A program made the translations under genes and the position numbers. Positions 53,419 through 63,030 of a stretch of DNA of 64,000 nt are shown here, piece after piece. The stretch is from Gammaproteobacteria bacterium (GTDB taxonomy: Bacteria; Pseudomonadota; Gammaproteobacteria; Enterobacterales; Kangiellaceae), in the NCBI GenBank assembly GCA_013373375.1, contig JABXHY010000033.1, forward strand, positions 1-64,000, given 5' to 3'. The notes beneath the pieces were generated by a model that searched no databases, was not told the DNA's origin, and saw only the letters and a list, made by a program, of their open reading frames with translations. The stretch's first letter is position 1; every line of letters starts with the position of its first letter.

Positions 53419-53851
53419 GAGTAAGATCCTTTTGTATTTGCTGCAATACAATGCTTTTAGGTTGTATTTAATACGACAAATTATACTAATGAAGCCGATT
53501 TCATATCGACACTAATTGTTTCCAGATGTGAACATTCGTACGAACAAAGCGTGTAATATTACCGTGGTGGCACTGTTCAGCTACAAAATCACATTCGACG
53601 AATATTCAATTTTTCCAATTAAAACGCTCCAGACTCTTTCGTAAAGTTCTAAAAACAAGAAAAGGATTGTTCTATCCATTCGCTTTTCTTTGATAATGAG
53701 ATGAATTTATTCATAAAGATCAACAAGATAGGAAGAGCGAAGGCGTATATCTTCTCGTCATATCACCAAAAAGCGATACCATGTGACTTACTTTGCGCGT
53801 TTGTCTGACATGAGCTACTTTTAAACAATTGAGTGTATGAGGGATTAGAGT
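53419..53851. other. Intergenic region between divergent ptrA-like and BLUF genes
   Basis: This gap of about 430 bases has no ORF of substance. It contains the candidate minus-strand promoter at 53480-53509 and a perfect TTCGTACGAA palindrome at 53535-53544. The BLUF side has no clear promoter match. Confidence 0.4.
53480..53509 (-). promoter_or_regulatory. Candidate sigma-70 promoter of the M16 protease gene
   Basis: On the minus strand, TCGATA (-35, matching 4 of 6 consensus bases) is 18 bases before a perfect TATAAT (-10, 53480-53485). The start codon is about 60 bases downstream. Confidence 0.4.
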
Positions 53852-54271
53852 ATGTATCTTGTCAGGTTGATTTATGCCAGTACCATTAATCAGGGATTTG
53901 ACCAAAAGGATATTGAACAAATATTGACAGTCTCACGCAAAAATAACGCGTCAAATCATATATCAGGTATTTTATGTTTCGGTCATAATTACTTTCTGCA
54001 GTGCCTTGAGGGAGGCCGAAGCGCTGTGAATCAGGTCTATCACAAAATCTTGCAAGACGAACGGCACAATAACCCATTAATTGTCGATTATTCCGAAATT
54101 GATCTTCGTGAGTTTAGTGACTGGACCATGGGATATGTACCGGAAAATCTATTAGGGAAAGCATTACAGTCCAAATACTCTCCCAGTACGGAATTTAATC
54201 CCTATAATATGACAGGCGAAAGTTGTCACCTAATGATGAGAGAACTGAAACAGCAGATTCCAACTTTATAA
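53852..54271 (+). CDS. BLUF-domain blue-light photoreceptor
   Basis: The 139-residue protein is almost entirely one BLUF domain, which binds flavin and senses blue light. The flavin-network residues align with AppA: Y8 (AppA Y21), N32 (N45), Q50 (Q63), W91 (W104) and M93 (M106). All the photochemically important residues are therefore present. There is no output domain, so it would act on a partner. It lies alone after a 430-base gap, divergent from the protease gene and followed by an orphan TPR-like gene. Confidence 0.92.
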   Translation: MYLVRLIYASTINQGFDQKDIEQILTVSRKNNASNHISGILCFGHNYFLQCLEGGRSAVNQVYHKILQDERHNNPLIVDYSEIDLREFSDWTMGYVPENLLGKALQSKYSPSTEFNPYNMTGESCHLMMRELKQQIPTL

Positions 54272-54398
54272 AGGTGTCAGCCAGCCAACACTAACACTTT
54301 CATAGTTTATGTCGATTATTTTTAATAGCGGCTCTAGCGGTTGTCGGAACTTACTTTTTCATTTAAGGTTAAGGTTATCGAGTTAAACACTGCGCAAT

Positions 54399-55631
54399 AT
54401 GCGATTTAAACATCAAAAAATCATAATAGTTTTTGCACTCATCTCTATTTTTGGCGCCTATTTTTGGTACCTTTTTGATAAAGAACAGCCAACGTTTGTT
54501 TCCAGTACTTCATCCGAGTCTAAAACGCCTGATGTGCCCTTGCGATACGAGCAAGCAAATCCAGAAACATCTCATCAAAAAAAAGTAAAGGACACAACAA
54601 CTCCGCAAGATGAGCCAACTCTTCCCATTGAACAAATCGATTTGATTGATATAAACGAATTAAACATCGATGAGTTTCGAGATTTAAGCCAGATATTTGA
54701 CGAGCTTGCCATACCTCCCGCGGTCATCCTACTAATTAAAAATGGTGATCTGCTAGGGGCAAGCTCAATATTGCTTAGTGAACCAAACAATCCAAAATTT
54801 CATTTAGCACTAGAGTTAATGACGATCACTTGTTCTGCAATGAGCTATGAAGAAAAATTTCTAGCAACGGAAGTTTCACAGGAAGAGAAAGGCTCACAGA
54901 TATTAACGAAACAAGAGAAGTCTTTTTTCGATGAATTATCAAAAAGAAGATTAGCGCAAACACAATTTTTCAACCAAAGTTGTGACGATTTTAAGCGCGC
55001 CGAGGTAATTGATATAGAGCAGAAAAGAAATACTCTGCTTTCAACTAATGAATCCCCTCTTGCGCAACTGGTATCGCAAATGAGCACATTGAAACAAAAT
55101 GATATAATTCGCCTAATGCGCGAGGCGCATGATCAACAGCCAACACGGTTTACTCACAAAAATCTTGCGGCTATTTTATTGACCAGTGAAAATGAAAATG
55201 ATCTCAACCAAGGCATCGAACTTTTTTTATCTTTGAATAACCCGGAACCGGACATAATTCAAACTGTTGTCCATTGCTTGGAAAATCAATGTCGAGAAAT
55301 TCAGCATAACCTTGGCGAACTGGACACATGGCTAAAGAAAGGAGCAGAGTATGGCTCACCAAAAGCCATACAAAAACTATCTGACCGTTTGATTCTTGAT
55401 GAGCAACCTGAGCAAGCATTAGCTTGGCAAGAATTTGAGTTTGCGCTGTTGAAATTGGGTTGCTATAAATCGATAAACAATTATGAGCAGACTTATACGC
55501 GAACAAAATCAGAGCTAAATGGGTTGAAAGCAAACTTAACAGAAGAACAAATAAGTCAGGCAATGGCTGCAGCAAATCGACAATTTGATGACTTCTCGGC
55601 TCAGTCAAAACGTTGGTTACAATGTGAATAG
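54399..55631 (+). CDS. Membrane-anchored Sel1/TPR-like protein, unknown
   Basis: The 410-residue protein has an N-terminal transmembrane anchor (about residues 8-26, IIIVFALISIFGAYF), a Pro/Ser/Thr-rich linker (to about 75) and a helical C-terminal region. The end of the region contains Sel1-like segments (KKGAEYGSPKAIQKLSDRL). Several cysteines are spread across the soluble part. It probably faces the periplasm. There is no obvious operon partner, though RsmF follows on the same strand by 46 bases. Confidence 0.6.
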   Translation: MRFKHQKIIIVFALISIFGAYFWYLFDKEQPTFVSSTSSESKTPDVPLRYEQANPETSHQKKVKDTTTPQDEPTLPIEQIDLIDINELNIDEFRDLSQIFDELAIPPAVILLIKNGDLLGASSILLSEPNNPKFHLALELMTITCSAMSYEEKFLATEVSQEEKGSQILTKQEKSFFDELSKRRLAQTQFFNQSCDDFKRAEVIDIEQKRNTLLSTNESPLAQLVSQMSTLKQNDIIRLMREAHDQQPTRFTHKNLAAILLTSENENDLNQGIELFLSLNNPEPDIIQTVVHCLENQCREIQHNLGELDTWLKKGAEYGSPKAIQKLSDRLILDEQPEQALAWQEFEFALLKLGCYKSINNYEQTYTRTKSELNGLKANLTEEQISQAMAAANRQFDDFSAQSKRWLQCE

Positions 55632-55677
55632 CACATTTTGCACTAAATATTAACTTGATAAACTAACTGGTAAACCT

Positions 55678-57120
55678 TTGAGCACAAACCCTTCGCTAGA
55701 ATTATTTCTTGAGCACATTCAGCTTCAACAATCATTTTCTGATGAGGAACTTAAGCAGTTTACTCTTAGTTGTGCAACGCCATTAAGAAAAAGTATCAGG
55801 GCAAATACACACAAGATTTCGATTCAAGAATTGAGTCGTATTTGTCAAAAGTGGAATTGGGAAAATCAAACTGTACCTTGGTGCGACTACGGAGTTTGGA
55901 TTGAGCAAAGCTCTGGTGATAATAATTCGATGCTTGGAAATGTAGTAGAGCATTTACAAGGATTATTTTATATTCAAGAAGCAAGCTCTATGTTGCCAGC
56001 ACAGGCACTAAAATATTTTGCGCCAGGAGCAAAATTAATTTTAGATGTCGCCGCTGCACCAGGCTCCAAAACCACTCAGCTTTCGCAGCTTTACCCGAAT
56101 TCAACTATTGTTGCAAATGAACTGTCATCGTCACGTTTAAAAAGTTTACATGCAAACACTCAACGATGTGGCGTTGATAATGTTATTTTAACTCACCTTA
56201 ACGGCAATGTTTTTGGAAAAAGCACAACTAAATTTTTTGATGCCATTTTATTAGACGCTCCATGTGGTGGAGAGGGAACTTTAAGAAAAGATCCGGACGC
56301 GTTGAATAACTGGTCCACTAACGCCCTTACGGACATCAGTGTTATACAAAAGGAGTTAATCGACAGCGCTTATCAAGCATTAAAGCCTGGCGGTTATTTG
56401 ATTTACTCCACTTGCACCTTATCAAAAGAAGAGAATCAGATTGTTATCGATCATTTAATTAATTCGACCGATGCAAAGATCGTATCACTTATCGACCTAT
56501 TTCCCGATGCTAAAAAATGTGTGACGACCGAAGGCTACCTTCATGTATTTCCACATATCTATGATTCTGAAGGATTCTTTGTCGCTGCAATTAAAAAGCC
56601 GGATGAAAGCTATACTTCATCAGATGAAGAAATGCATAATAAAAACCATAAGAATTCTTGGCCATTTAAACCTGCCAGCAATAAGCAAACTCAACAAATA
56701 ACTAAGTTATTAACGGACCATTTTGGATTTCAAGACACTCGGATTACCAATAACCTATGGATCAAAGATACCTTGTTATGGTGGTTTCCAGAATATACAG
56801 TAAACTTAGCTGAGTCATTAAAGATTAAACGCTCGGGGATCAAAATCGCAGAGATTCACAAAGATCAAATTAACCTGCATCATGAGTTCGCGATCTGTCA
56901 CGGACGGCGATTCAATAAAGGTACCATTGAAGTTAGTGCAGAAGATGCAAAGAGCTTTATACAGGGCAGAGATCTATCAGCTAATGATCAAGCAACTGTA
57001 GGGCAGGAACATTTAATTACTTTCAATCAACATCCCCTTGGTATGACAAAAGCGCTGAAGAACAAACTGAAAAACCGATTGCCAAGACCAGTAGTAAGGG
57101 ATAATCCTATTGTTCTGTAG
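55678..57120 (+). CDS. rsmF: 16S rRNA (cytosine-C5) methyltransferase RsmF
   Basis: RsmF methylates C1407 of 16S rRNA with S-adenosylmethionine. The 480-residue length matches the E. coli protein (479). It has an N-terminal NOL1/NOP2-type extension, the SAM-binding LDVAAAPGSKTTQL motif near residue 121, and the two catalytic cysteines in DAPCGGEG (about 196) and STCTLSKEE (about 243). A PUA-like C-terminal domain follows. The start is a TTG at 55678 without a strong ribosome-binding site. Confidence 0.93.
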   Translation: MSTNPSLELFLEHIQLQQSFSDEELKQFTLSCATPLRKSIRANTHKISIQELSRICQKWNWENQTVPWCDYGVWIEQSSGDNNSMLGNVVEHLQGLFYIQEASSMLPAQALKYFAPGAKLILDVAAAPGSKTTQLSQLYPNSTIVANELSSSRLKSLHANTQRCGVDNVILTHLNGNVFGKSTTKFFDAILLDAPCGGEGTLRKDPDALNNWSTNALTDISVIQKELIDSAYQALKPGGYLIYSTCTLSKEENQIVIDHLINSTDAKIVSLIDLFPDAKKCVTTEGYLHVFPHIYDSEGFFVAAIKKPDESYTSSDEEMHNKNHKNSWPFKPASNKQTQQITKLLTDHFGFQDTRITNNLWIKDTLLWWFPEYTVNLAESLKIKRSGIKIAEIHKDQINLHHEFAICHGRRFNKGTIEVSAEDAKSFIQGRDLSANDQATVGQEHLITFNQHPLGMTKALKNKLKNRLPRPVVRDNPIVL

Positions 57121-57232
57121 TATTGCTGTGTAGGATTATTATGTAGCATTGTTGTGCAGCATGGCTACTCAATAGGTTTCAACTCTCAGACTCAGATGGT
57201 TTTAATCAACAACATCTTTGTTTTATCTAACA

Positions 57233-58189
57233 TTACTGAGGCAATCTTACTCGAAGAATATTGTTATTGATGATAACACCGTCTGGCTCTATCTTTTCCA
57301 GATACCAACTGTTCACTAATTTTTCACCTTCAACTTTCATATTACCATCGACAAACACAAAGCGTTGATTCTCATCTTCAGAATAAATATGAGCCCCAAT
57401 GTTAACTTCATTCACCATCAACAATTGAATTTCCGTTAACTGACTTCTTTCTAAAACAGGTAATGAAGTATCTATGTTGCCTGAACTATGTGTACGATAC
57501 TCTTCATCGCCAGATACGCCTTGTTCACTGTTGTACTCTCGTGTTGCTATCCCGTTATTATTTGAAGCTTCATTTTCTGGGGCAACTTGTTTTTGTTGTT
57601 GAGAAGATCGAGATGCTTTCAAATCTTCGGTGCTGTACTTTCTAGGTTTGTATTCTTCAATGAACCGCTGTGAATTTGAGTTTGTTACCGACTCAGAGTT
57701 TTGCGTTAGTGGTTCGGTATTCTTATTGGCTTGCTTATCAGCAAGGTTATTCTCATTCAATTGAACTTGGTTTTGCTGGGCAACATTTGTAGCATTTTGA
57801 CCCAAAGATGTTTCTGAAATTGACTTTGACGACCTTTCCTCTCCAATGTTCGCCTCTTGTTGCTCAATATCATTTTGCATCGAACTTAACTGTTTATTTT
57901 TAGCGTCTTTATTTTGAGCGTCATTATTTTCGAGAAATTCAATTTGATTGCTTTTCTTTTCAGTTATCAGTTCAGCTTGATTACTTTGTGCAGGTTCCCT
58001 TATCAATAGCACTATAATAACAATCAAAAGAAAAATAATGGCGGCTAATAAACCAATAACCAAATAAGGTAGCTGACTGCTTTTATCATCTTCCTCGGTT
58101 TCTTCAATAGGGTTATCAATTAACTCATCTATTTCGTCTTTTTCGTTGTTATCTTTATGTTTATTTAAAGCATTTAATAAGATCGACAT
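57233..58189 (-). CDS. gspB: GspB-type general secretion pathway protein B
   Basis: The 318-residue protein begins with the GspB/ExeB start MSILLNAL and has one transmembrane helix (about residues 42-66). A long Gln/Asn/Ser-rich low-complexity linker (about 75-240) comes next. The C-terminal T2S_GspB domain (LTEIQLLMVNEVNIGAHIYS, trimmed) with VEGEKLVNSWYLEKI completes it. It works with ExeA (GspA) to insert the secretin of the type II secretion system through peptidoglycan. The GGAG eight bases upstream supports the start. It lies 17 bases downstream of exeA. The main gsp operon is not in the window. Confidence 0.88.
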   Translation of the reverse strand: MSILLNALNKHKDNNEKDEIDELIDNPIEETEEDDKSSQLPYLVIGLLAAIIFLLIVIIVLLIREPAQSNQAELITEKKSNQIEFLENNDAQNKDAKNKQLSSMQNDIEQQEANIGEERSSKSISETSLGQNATNVAQQNQVQLNENNLADKQANKNTEPLTQNSESVTNSNSQRFIEEYKPRKYSTEDLKASRSSQQQKQVAPENEASNNNGIATREYNSEQGVSGDEEYRTHSSGNIDTSLPVLERSQLTEIQLLMVNEVNIGAHIYSEDENQRFVFVDGNMKVEGEKLVNSWYLEKIEPDGVIINNNILRVRLPQ

Positions 58190-58206
58190 GGCGAGTCTCC
58201 AGGTTA

Positions 58207-59928
58207 TTACTTAAGCACCGGCATACCAGCCGTTGTCGATGTGTTGAGCTGAATTAAAGTATTCATTCCGGCAATACCGTCGGATTTCAAACCATGCCTT
58301 TGCTGAAAGCTTTTTACGACTTGTTCAATGCGACGGTTGAAATTTTTCGAATCTCCTACTTCTTGAGGAAATAAAAATGTTAAGCGCTCAATTAACCAAT
58401 CAACCTGAACGCCGTTATCACCTCGTCGAATCGGCCGACGGTAACCGGGAGGTGCCTGCCAAAGAAGTTGATATTCTCGAGTCCATACTGATAATAGCCA
58501 ATCCAACTTGATCCACCTACGCCCCATGGGAGTTTCAATTTCAACTTGCTCTCCATTGAACTGATGTAATGTAAGCCAACTGGTATCACCCGCGTTATTC
58601 TCGACAGATAAGTTCACCGGACGGTTATACTCGATTATAGTGCCCCAAGTTTCTAAGCCACTGTCACATTTTAAAGAGTAATCATTCGCGAATTGGCAAA
58701 AGTCACCGTGAATCGTTTCGTCGTAATCCAATTTCCAACGCTTCGCTAAAAAGCTTTGCGCCCAGAAACCCTCGGGATCCTCTTGCCGCGAAAAAATGGT
58801 TCGGTAAATACCATCACGATCATTGATCGATGGTTCTTCATTTTTAATGACAGTTTGGTTGTTAGCATTACCTGCACTTTGTTGCTCAGCTTGGCTTGGT
58901 AAACCGATGGCACTGTCCGCTGCAGCAGCGTTAGTTAATGATTCATCCTGCGGATTAGAGCGTTGAACGTTCGTGGTTATCGCTGAAACGTTTGCCTGCT
59001 TTTCGGAACTTGTTGACTGACTCATGCCAATAAAATAACCCGCAGCTAATACACCAACACCAGCCCCAACCATGGTTGGCCATTTGGTATACCACGGCAA
59101 TTGCCGAGCATGAACCAAATCCATGGGTAACGCTTCTTTTGCGGCAGCTTTAACATGCTTTTCTGCAATAGTTTTCTTTTCTTCGCTGTAGGCGGCCATC
59201 ATGGCACGATCGCATAGGTTATTAATTAAGCGAGGAATGCCCTCAGAAAAAGAAAAAACAGCTTTGGTCCCTTGTTTACTGAATAGTGTTTGGGAAGTGC
59301 CCGCGATTCGCAGACGATGCTGAATGTATTGAACAGTCTCAACTTGATTCAGTGGTCGTAAATGATAGCGAGCCGTAACCCTTTGAGCCAATTGTCTAAG
59401 TTGTTTTCTTGCCAACAACTCTTGCAGTTCTGGTTGCCCGACTAAAATTATCTGCAATAACTTTCTTTGGTCTGTTTCCAAATTGGTAAGCAAACGAATT
59501 TGTTCCAATACTTCGGGTTGTAAATTTTGCGCTTCGTCGATCATCAATACAACGTTGACTTCTTCCTGATGACATTGCAGTAAAAAACGAGTCAAGTTAT
59601 CGGTAAGGTCTTTTAGCGAAAAATTTTCTTTACTGTAATCAACACCTAATTCGTCACATAAAGTCGCCAATAGTTCTTTAGCATTCAGCATAGGATTTAA
59701 GATAAACGCCAAACGAGTATTTTCTGGCAGTTTTCGTAGTATCTGACGACAAATTGTGGTTTTTCCGGTTCCTACTTCACCAGTCAAAAGTACGAAGCCA
59801 GCACCATGACGAATTCCATAGGCCAAATGAGCCAAAGCCTCTTTATGACGTGGGCTCATAAACAGGAATCTTGGGTCAGGCGCAATAGAAAATGGTCGGT
59901 CTTTTAGGCCGAAAAAGCTTTCATACAT
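58207..59928 (-). CDS. gspA: ExeA/GspA-type AAA ATPase with peptidoglycan-binding domain
   Basis: The 573-residue protein has a cytoplasmic AAA ATPase module (Walker A GEVGTGKT at residues 50-57, Walker B VVLMIDEAQ near 125) and a transmembrane helix near 285-300. A periplasmic region ends in a PG_binding_1 domain (RRGDNGVQVDWLIERL to LKSDGIAGMNTL). This matches ExeA, the partner of ExeB/GspB in secretin assembly. It starts the two-gene operon. A relation to MshM-type pilus ATPases is also visible, but the PG-binding domain and the gspB neighbour favour ExeA. Confidence 0.92.
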   Translation of the reverse strand: MYESFFGLKDRPFSIAPDPRFLFMSPRHKEALAHLAYGIRHGAGFVLLTGEVGTGKTTICRQILRKLPENTRLAFILNPMLNAKELLATLCDELGVDYSKENFSLKDLTDNLTRFLLQCHQEEVNVVLMIDEAQNLQPEVLEQIRLLTNLETDQRKLLQIILVGQPELQELLARKQLRQLAQRVTARYHLRPLNQVETVQYIQHRLRIAGTSQTLFSKQGTKAVFSFSEGIPRLINNLCDRAMMAAYSEEKKTIAEKHVKAAAKEALPMDLVHARQLPWYTKWPTMVGAGVGVLAAGYFIGMSQSTSSEKQANVSAITTNVQRSNPQDESLTNAAAADSAIGLPSQAEQQSAGNANNQTVIKNEEPSINDRDGIYRTIFSRQEDPEGFWAQSFLAKRWKLDYDETIHGDFCQFANDYSLKCDSGLETWGTIIEYNRPVNLSVENNAGDTSWLTLHQFNGEQVEIETPMGRRWIKLDWLLSVWTREYQLLWQAPPGYRRPIRRGDNGVQVDWLIERLTFLFPQEVGDSKNFNRRIEQVVKSFQQRHGLKSDGIAGMNTLIQLNTSTTAGMPVLK

Positions 59929-60091
59929 ATTTTCGCTACAATAATATTTAGGAAATTGATGATTACATCATACTAATCAACGTTATAATCGTTGAAAAGC
60001 GTTAAAATAACAGGTTACATAGATAGCATCAGATAACCAATACTTATTTTCATCATTTTGCGGTCAAAATCGCGAACCAGAGGAAGTTTAA

Positions 60092-60526
60092 ATGGAACCG
60101 AACGAGACGTCGCCCAATAACGATCGAGTACAACCCGAACCAGTACAACCCGAACCAGCGCAACCTGAAACACCACAATCACTGCCTCCCGAAAATGAAC
60201 GCCAATACGCTATGTTTTGCCACTTAGGTGCGCTGGCAGGTCTGGTGGGAATTCCTTTAGCGGGTATTATTGTTCCTCTGGTCCTGTGGCTGTTAAAGAA
60301 AGATGAGTCGGCTTATATAGATTACCATGGGAAAGAAGCGCTTAATTTTAATATCACCGTCACTCTGGCCATGATCCTCTTTTTCTTCATGAGTATCATC
60401 CTCATTGGAATTCCGTTGCTCATCGCTACCGCTATTTTCTGGTTGGTCGTCACTATTATTGCAGGAGTAAAGGCCAATGATGGTGTCAAATATCGTTATC
60501 CGATTTCACTTCGACTGATTTCTTGA
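60092..60526 (+). CDS. DUF4870 membrane protein with Pro/Gln-rich N-terminus
   Basis: The 144-residue protein has a disordered N-terminal tail (P/E/Q repeats VQPEPVQPEPAQPET, encoded by tandem DNA repeats) and a DUF4870 core with about three hydrophobic segments. The motifs FCHLGALAGLVGIP and YIDYHGKEALNFN are standard for the family. Its stop is one base before the cca start, so the genes are cotranscribed and probably translation-coupled. Function is unknown. Confidence 0.85.
   Translation: MEPNETSPNNDRVQPEPVQPEPAQPETPQSLPPENERQYAMFCHLGALAGLVGIPLAGIIVPLVLWLLKKDESAYIDYHGKEALNFNITVTLAMILFFFMSIILIGIPLLIATAIFWLVVTIIAGVKANDGVKYRYPISLRLIS
60128..60172 (+). repeat. Three tandem 15-base coding repeats
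   Basis: GTACAACCCGAACCA occurs twice exactly (60128-60157), followed by a degenerate third copy, encoding the Q-P-E-P repeat of the DUF4870 N-terminal tail. It is a candidate for length variation by slippage. Confidence 0.7.
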
Positions 60527-60527
60527 G

Positions 60528-61757
60528 ATGCAGGTTTTTCTGGTAGGCGGCGCTGTTCGTGACGAACTGCTCAAGCGTCCTGTAACAGAACAAGATTGGG
60601 TGGTGGTTGGAAGCACTCCAGACGAGTTGCTTAAACTCGGGTATAAACCCGTGGGAAAAGACTTTCCGGTATTTTTGCACCCAGACACTCATGAAGAATA
60701 CGCACTTGCCAGAACAGAAAGAAAATCTGGACTTGGCTATCATGGCTTTGATTGCTATTTCGAACCTGATGTCACTCTAGAACAAGACTTACAGAGAAGA
60801 GACTTAACGATTAATGCAATGGCGAAAACGGATACCGGGGAGATAATTGATCCTTACAATGGTCTTGCCGATATCGAGCAAAGAAAGCTTCGACATGTGT
60901 CAGATGCGTTTACTGAAGATCCATTAAGGGTGTTAAGGGTTGCGAGGTTTGCCGCTCGTTATCATCACCTTGGATTCACAGTGGCTGAAGAAACCTTGGC
61001 GTTGATGAGGCAACTTGCTAGTTCAGGTGAACTGAATAACTTAACCCCTGAACGCATCTGGAAAGAAACCGAAAAAGCCCTTACCGAACAATCACCTCAG
61101 GTTTATTTTGAGTTGCTGCACGAAACCAATGCATTAGTCTATTTTTTTCCGGAACTGGATCGGTTATGGGGCATTCCAAATCCACCACAGTGGCATCCAG
61201 AAATCGACTCTGGTATTCACACTATGATGGTTCTGGAGCAAGCCACTAAACTAACCGATTCTGTGGCGATCCGTTTTGCTGCGCTTTGTCACGATTTGGG
61301 AAAAGGGATTACCCCACCTGAAGAATGGCCCAGTCATCGTGGCCACGAAAAAGCGGGGATCCCAATTATAGAAGGTGTGTGCAGTCGTCTGCGTGTTCCC
61401 AAAAAGTTCCAGCAATTAGCCTGTTTAACATCCGAATACCATTTGCACAGTCATAAAGCGTTCGAAATGAAAGCGTCAACGCTAGTTAAAATGTTGGAAA
61501 AGACCAGCGCTTATCGAACGCCAGAAGTATTTCGAAGTTTGTTACTCGCATGCGAGGCCGATTTTAAAGGTCGCACTGGCTTTGAAGAAAGAGATTACCC
61601 TCAACGAGAATTTCTAGAGCAGGTGCATACAGAAACATTGAATATTGATACTCAACCCTTTATTGATAAAGGAATTAGTGGCAAAGCAATTGGCGATCAA
61701 GTGCATCAGGCTAGGGTTCGAATTACCAAACAACTGCAAAAACAATATCAAAAGTGA
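60528..61757 (+). CDS. cca: Multifunctional CCA tRNA nucleotidyltransferase
   Basis: The 409-residue protein adds the CCA tail to tRNA 3' ends. The class-II signature VGGAVRDELL opens the nucleotidyltransferase domain, DWVVVG is the D-x-D-type catalytic region, and RRDLTINAMA and EDPLRVLRVARFAARY follow. A C-terminal HD phosphohydrolase domain is present (ALCHDLGKG), as in E. coli (412 residues). It is directly downstream of the DUF4870 gene and convergent with uppP. It is the next backbone gene after ygiM. Confidence 0.97.
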   Translation: MQVFLVGGAVRDELLKRPVTEQDWVVVGSTPDELLKLGYKPVGKDFPVFLHPDTHEEYALARTERKSGLGYHGFDCYFEPDVTLEQDLQRRDLTINAMAKTDTGEIIDPYNGLADIEQRKLRHVSDAFTEDPLRVLRVARFAARYHHLGFTVAEETLALMRQLASSGELNNLTPERIWKETEKALTEQSPQVYFELLHETNALVYFFPELDRLWGIPNPPQWHPEIDSGIHTMMVLEQATKLTDSVAIRFAALCHDLGKGITPPEEWPSHRGHEKAGIPIIEGVCSRLRVPKKFQQLACLTSEYHLHSHKAFEMKASTLVKMLEKTSAYRTPEVFRSLLLACEADFKGRTGFEERDYPQREFLEQVHTETLNIDTQPFIDKGISGKAIGDQVHQARVRITKQLQKQYQK

Positions 61758-61799
61758 TGAGTTAACACACAGGCTATCTCATCACCTGGCCTTTCTGCT

Positions 61800-62612
61800 T
61801 TATTGCCCAGTAAAGATAATGACCAATAAAATTGCGCCAAGGAAAAGCCGGTACCAAACAAAAGGCATCATTCCTATACGGTCAATCAATTTTAAGAAAA
61901 AGTGAATGCAGGCAAAGGCACTTATCGCGGCAATTCCAAACCCAGCCATAAGCTCGCCCCAGTGTACTGGTTCAGGTTGTTGTAAAAGCTTTAAAGAAGT
62001 CAAACCGCCCGATAATATGATGACGGGTATCGACAACAAAAAAGAAAATCGAGCGGCGGCGGTACGCGTTAAACCTAGCCATAATCCTGCCATCATAGTG
62101 GCACCTGAACGACTGGTTCCCGGGATCAGAGCCAGAGCCTGGGCACATCCAACAATTAAAATATCTTTCCACCCAATGGAATATTCATCTCGTGAGTGCT
62201 TAACGTTTTTTTCAACCCACCAAAGTAACAATGCGAAAATAATAGTTGTTGCGGCAATCACCGATATCGACCGTAAATAATTGTCGACCACATTAAATAC
62301 ACTAAAAGCTAAACCTAACAAGCCTACCGGAACGGTTCCCCAAATGACGGCCCACGCTAACTTAGCGTCTTTTTCCATTGATTTTGAGAAGCCCGATCGA
62401 AAAAAAGCACCTGTCATAGCGATTAGTTCGCGACGAAAATAAATTATGACCGAGGTTAATGTTCCAACATGAAGTGCAACATCGAATGCCAACCCTTGAT
62501 CTGACCAACCAAATAATTGAGCGGGCAAAATTAAATGAGCTGAACTGGAGATAGGAAGAAACTCTGTCAATCCTTGAATCAAAGCCAGTAAAATTATCTG
62601 TAACCAATCCAT
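61800..62612 (-). CDS. uppP: Undecaprenyl-diphosphate phosphatase
   Basis: UppP (BacA) dephosphorylates undecaprenyl pyrophosphate to recycle the lipid carrier for cell-wall synthesis. The 270-residue integral membrane protein has the two characteristic motifs EFLPISSSAHL and PGTSRSGATM, which hold catalytic glutamate and serine/arginine residues. It is convergent with cca, as in E. coli bacA. Overexpression of this gene confers bacitracin resistance in other bacteria, which is family knowledge only. Confidence 0.97.
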   Translation of the reverse strand: MDWLQIILLALIQGLTEFLPISSSAHLILPAQLFGWSDQGLAFDVALHVGTLTSVIIYFRRELIAMTGAFFRSGFSKSMEKDAKLAWAVIWGTVPVGLLGLAFSVFNVVDNYLRSISVIAATTIIFALLLWWVEKNVKHSRDEYSIGWKDILIVGCAQALALIPGTSRSGATMMAGLWLGLTRTAAARFSFLLSIPVIILSGGLTSLKLLQQPEPVHWGELMAGFGIAAISAFACIHFFLKLIDRIGMMPFVWYRLFLGAILLVIIFTGQ

Positions 62613-62754
62613 AATAGTCTCTTGTAGTGCAAGTTTTCTTGTATTGCTTCTTGTCGAACTAACATTTCTTGTCGAGCTAAACCTTATGTTCGGCTTATTG
62701 AGTCCTCAACAACAGAAATAACTCAAGAACTTTCGTGTCGGCAGCTATTAATGC

Positions 62755-63030
62755 TTATCGGATTAAACCGTAATATAAACCGTAAAGAACCGCTTGTAGA
62801 AAAATAAATACCCAGAAATAAATTCCAAAAACCATAATCTTAGCGGTTTTTGAATCCAAAGCTTTGTTGCGCATTACGATCACCACCGATACCGTTATGG
62901 CGATGACTAAAGCGATCAAACCATGAGTTTTCCAATCGAGAGGCTCTTGCTTTGCCCAAACAGTCGAAGGCAAAAACAACAGAAAAAGTGCCACCATAAA
63001 CCAGCTGAGTTTTGCTGATATATTTTTCAT
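62755..63030 (-). CDS. Small signal-peptide membrane protein, unknown
   Basis: The 91-residue protein has a signal peptide (MKNISAKLSWFMVALFLLF, cleavage near VWA) and two further hydrophobic segments (about 34-52 and 63-85) linked by NKALDSKTAK. The ATG directly follows the stop of the upstream methyltransferase gene (TAAATG), so it is translationally coupled to it. No family was recognised. Confidence 0.65.
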   Translation of the reverse strand: MKNISAKLSWFMVALFLLFLPSTVWAKQEPLDWKTHGLIALVIAITVSVVIVMRNKALDSKTAKIMVFGIYFWVFIFLQAVLYGLYYGLIR

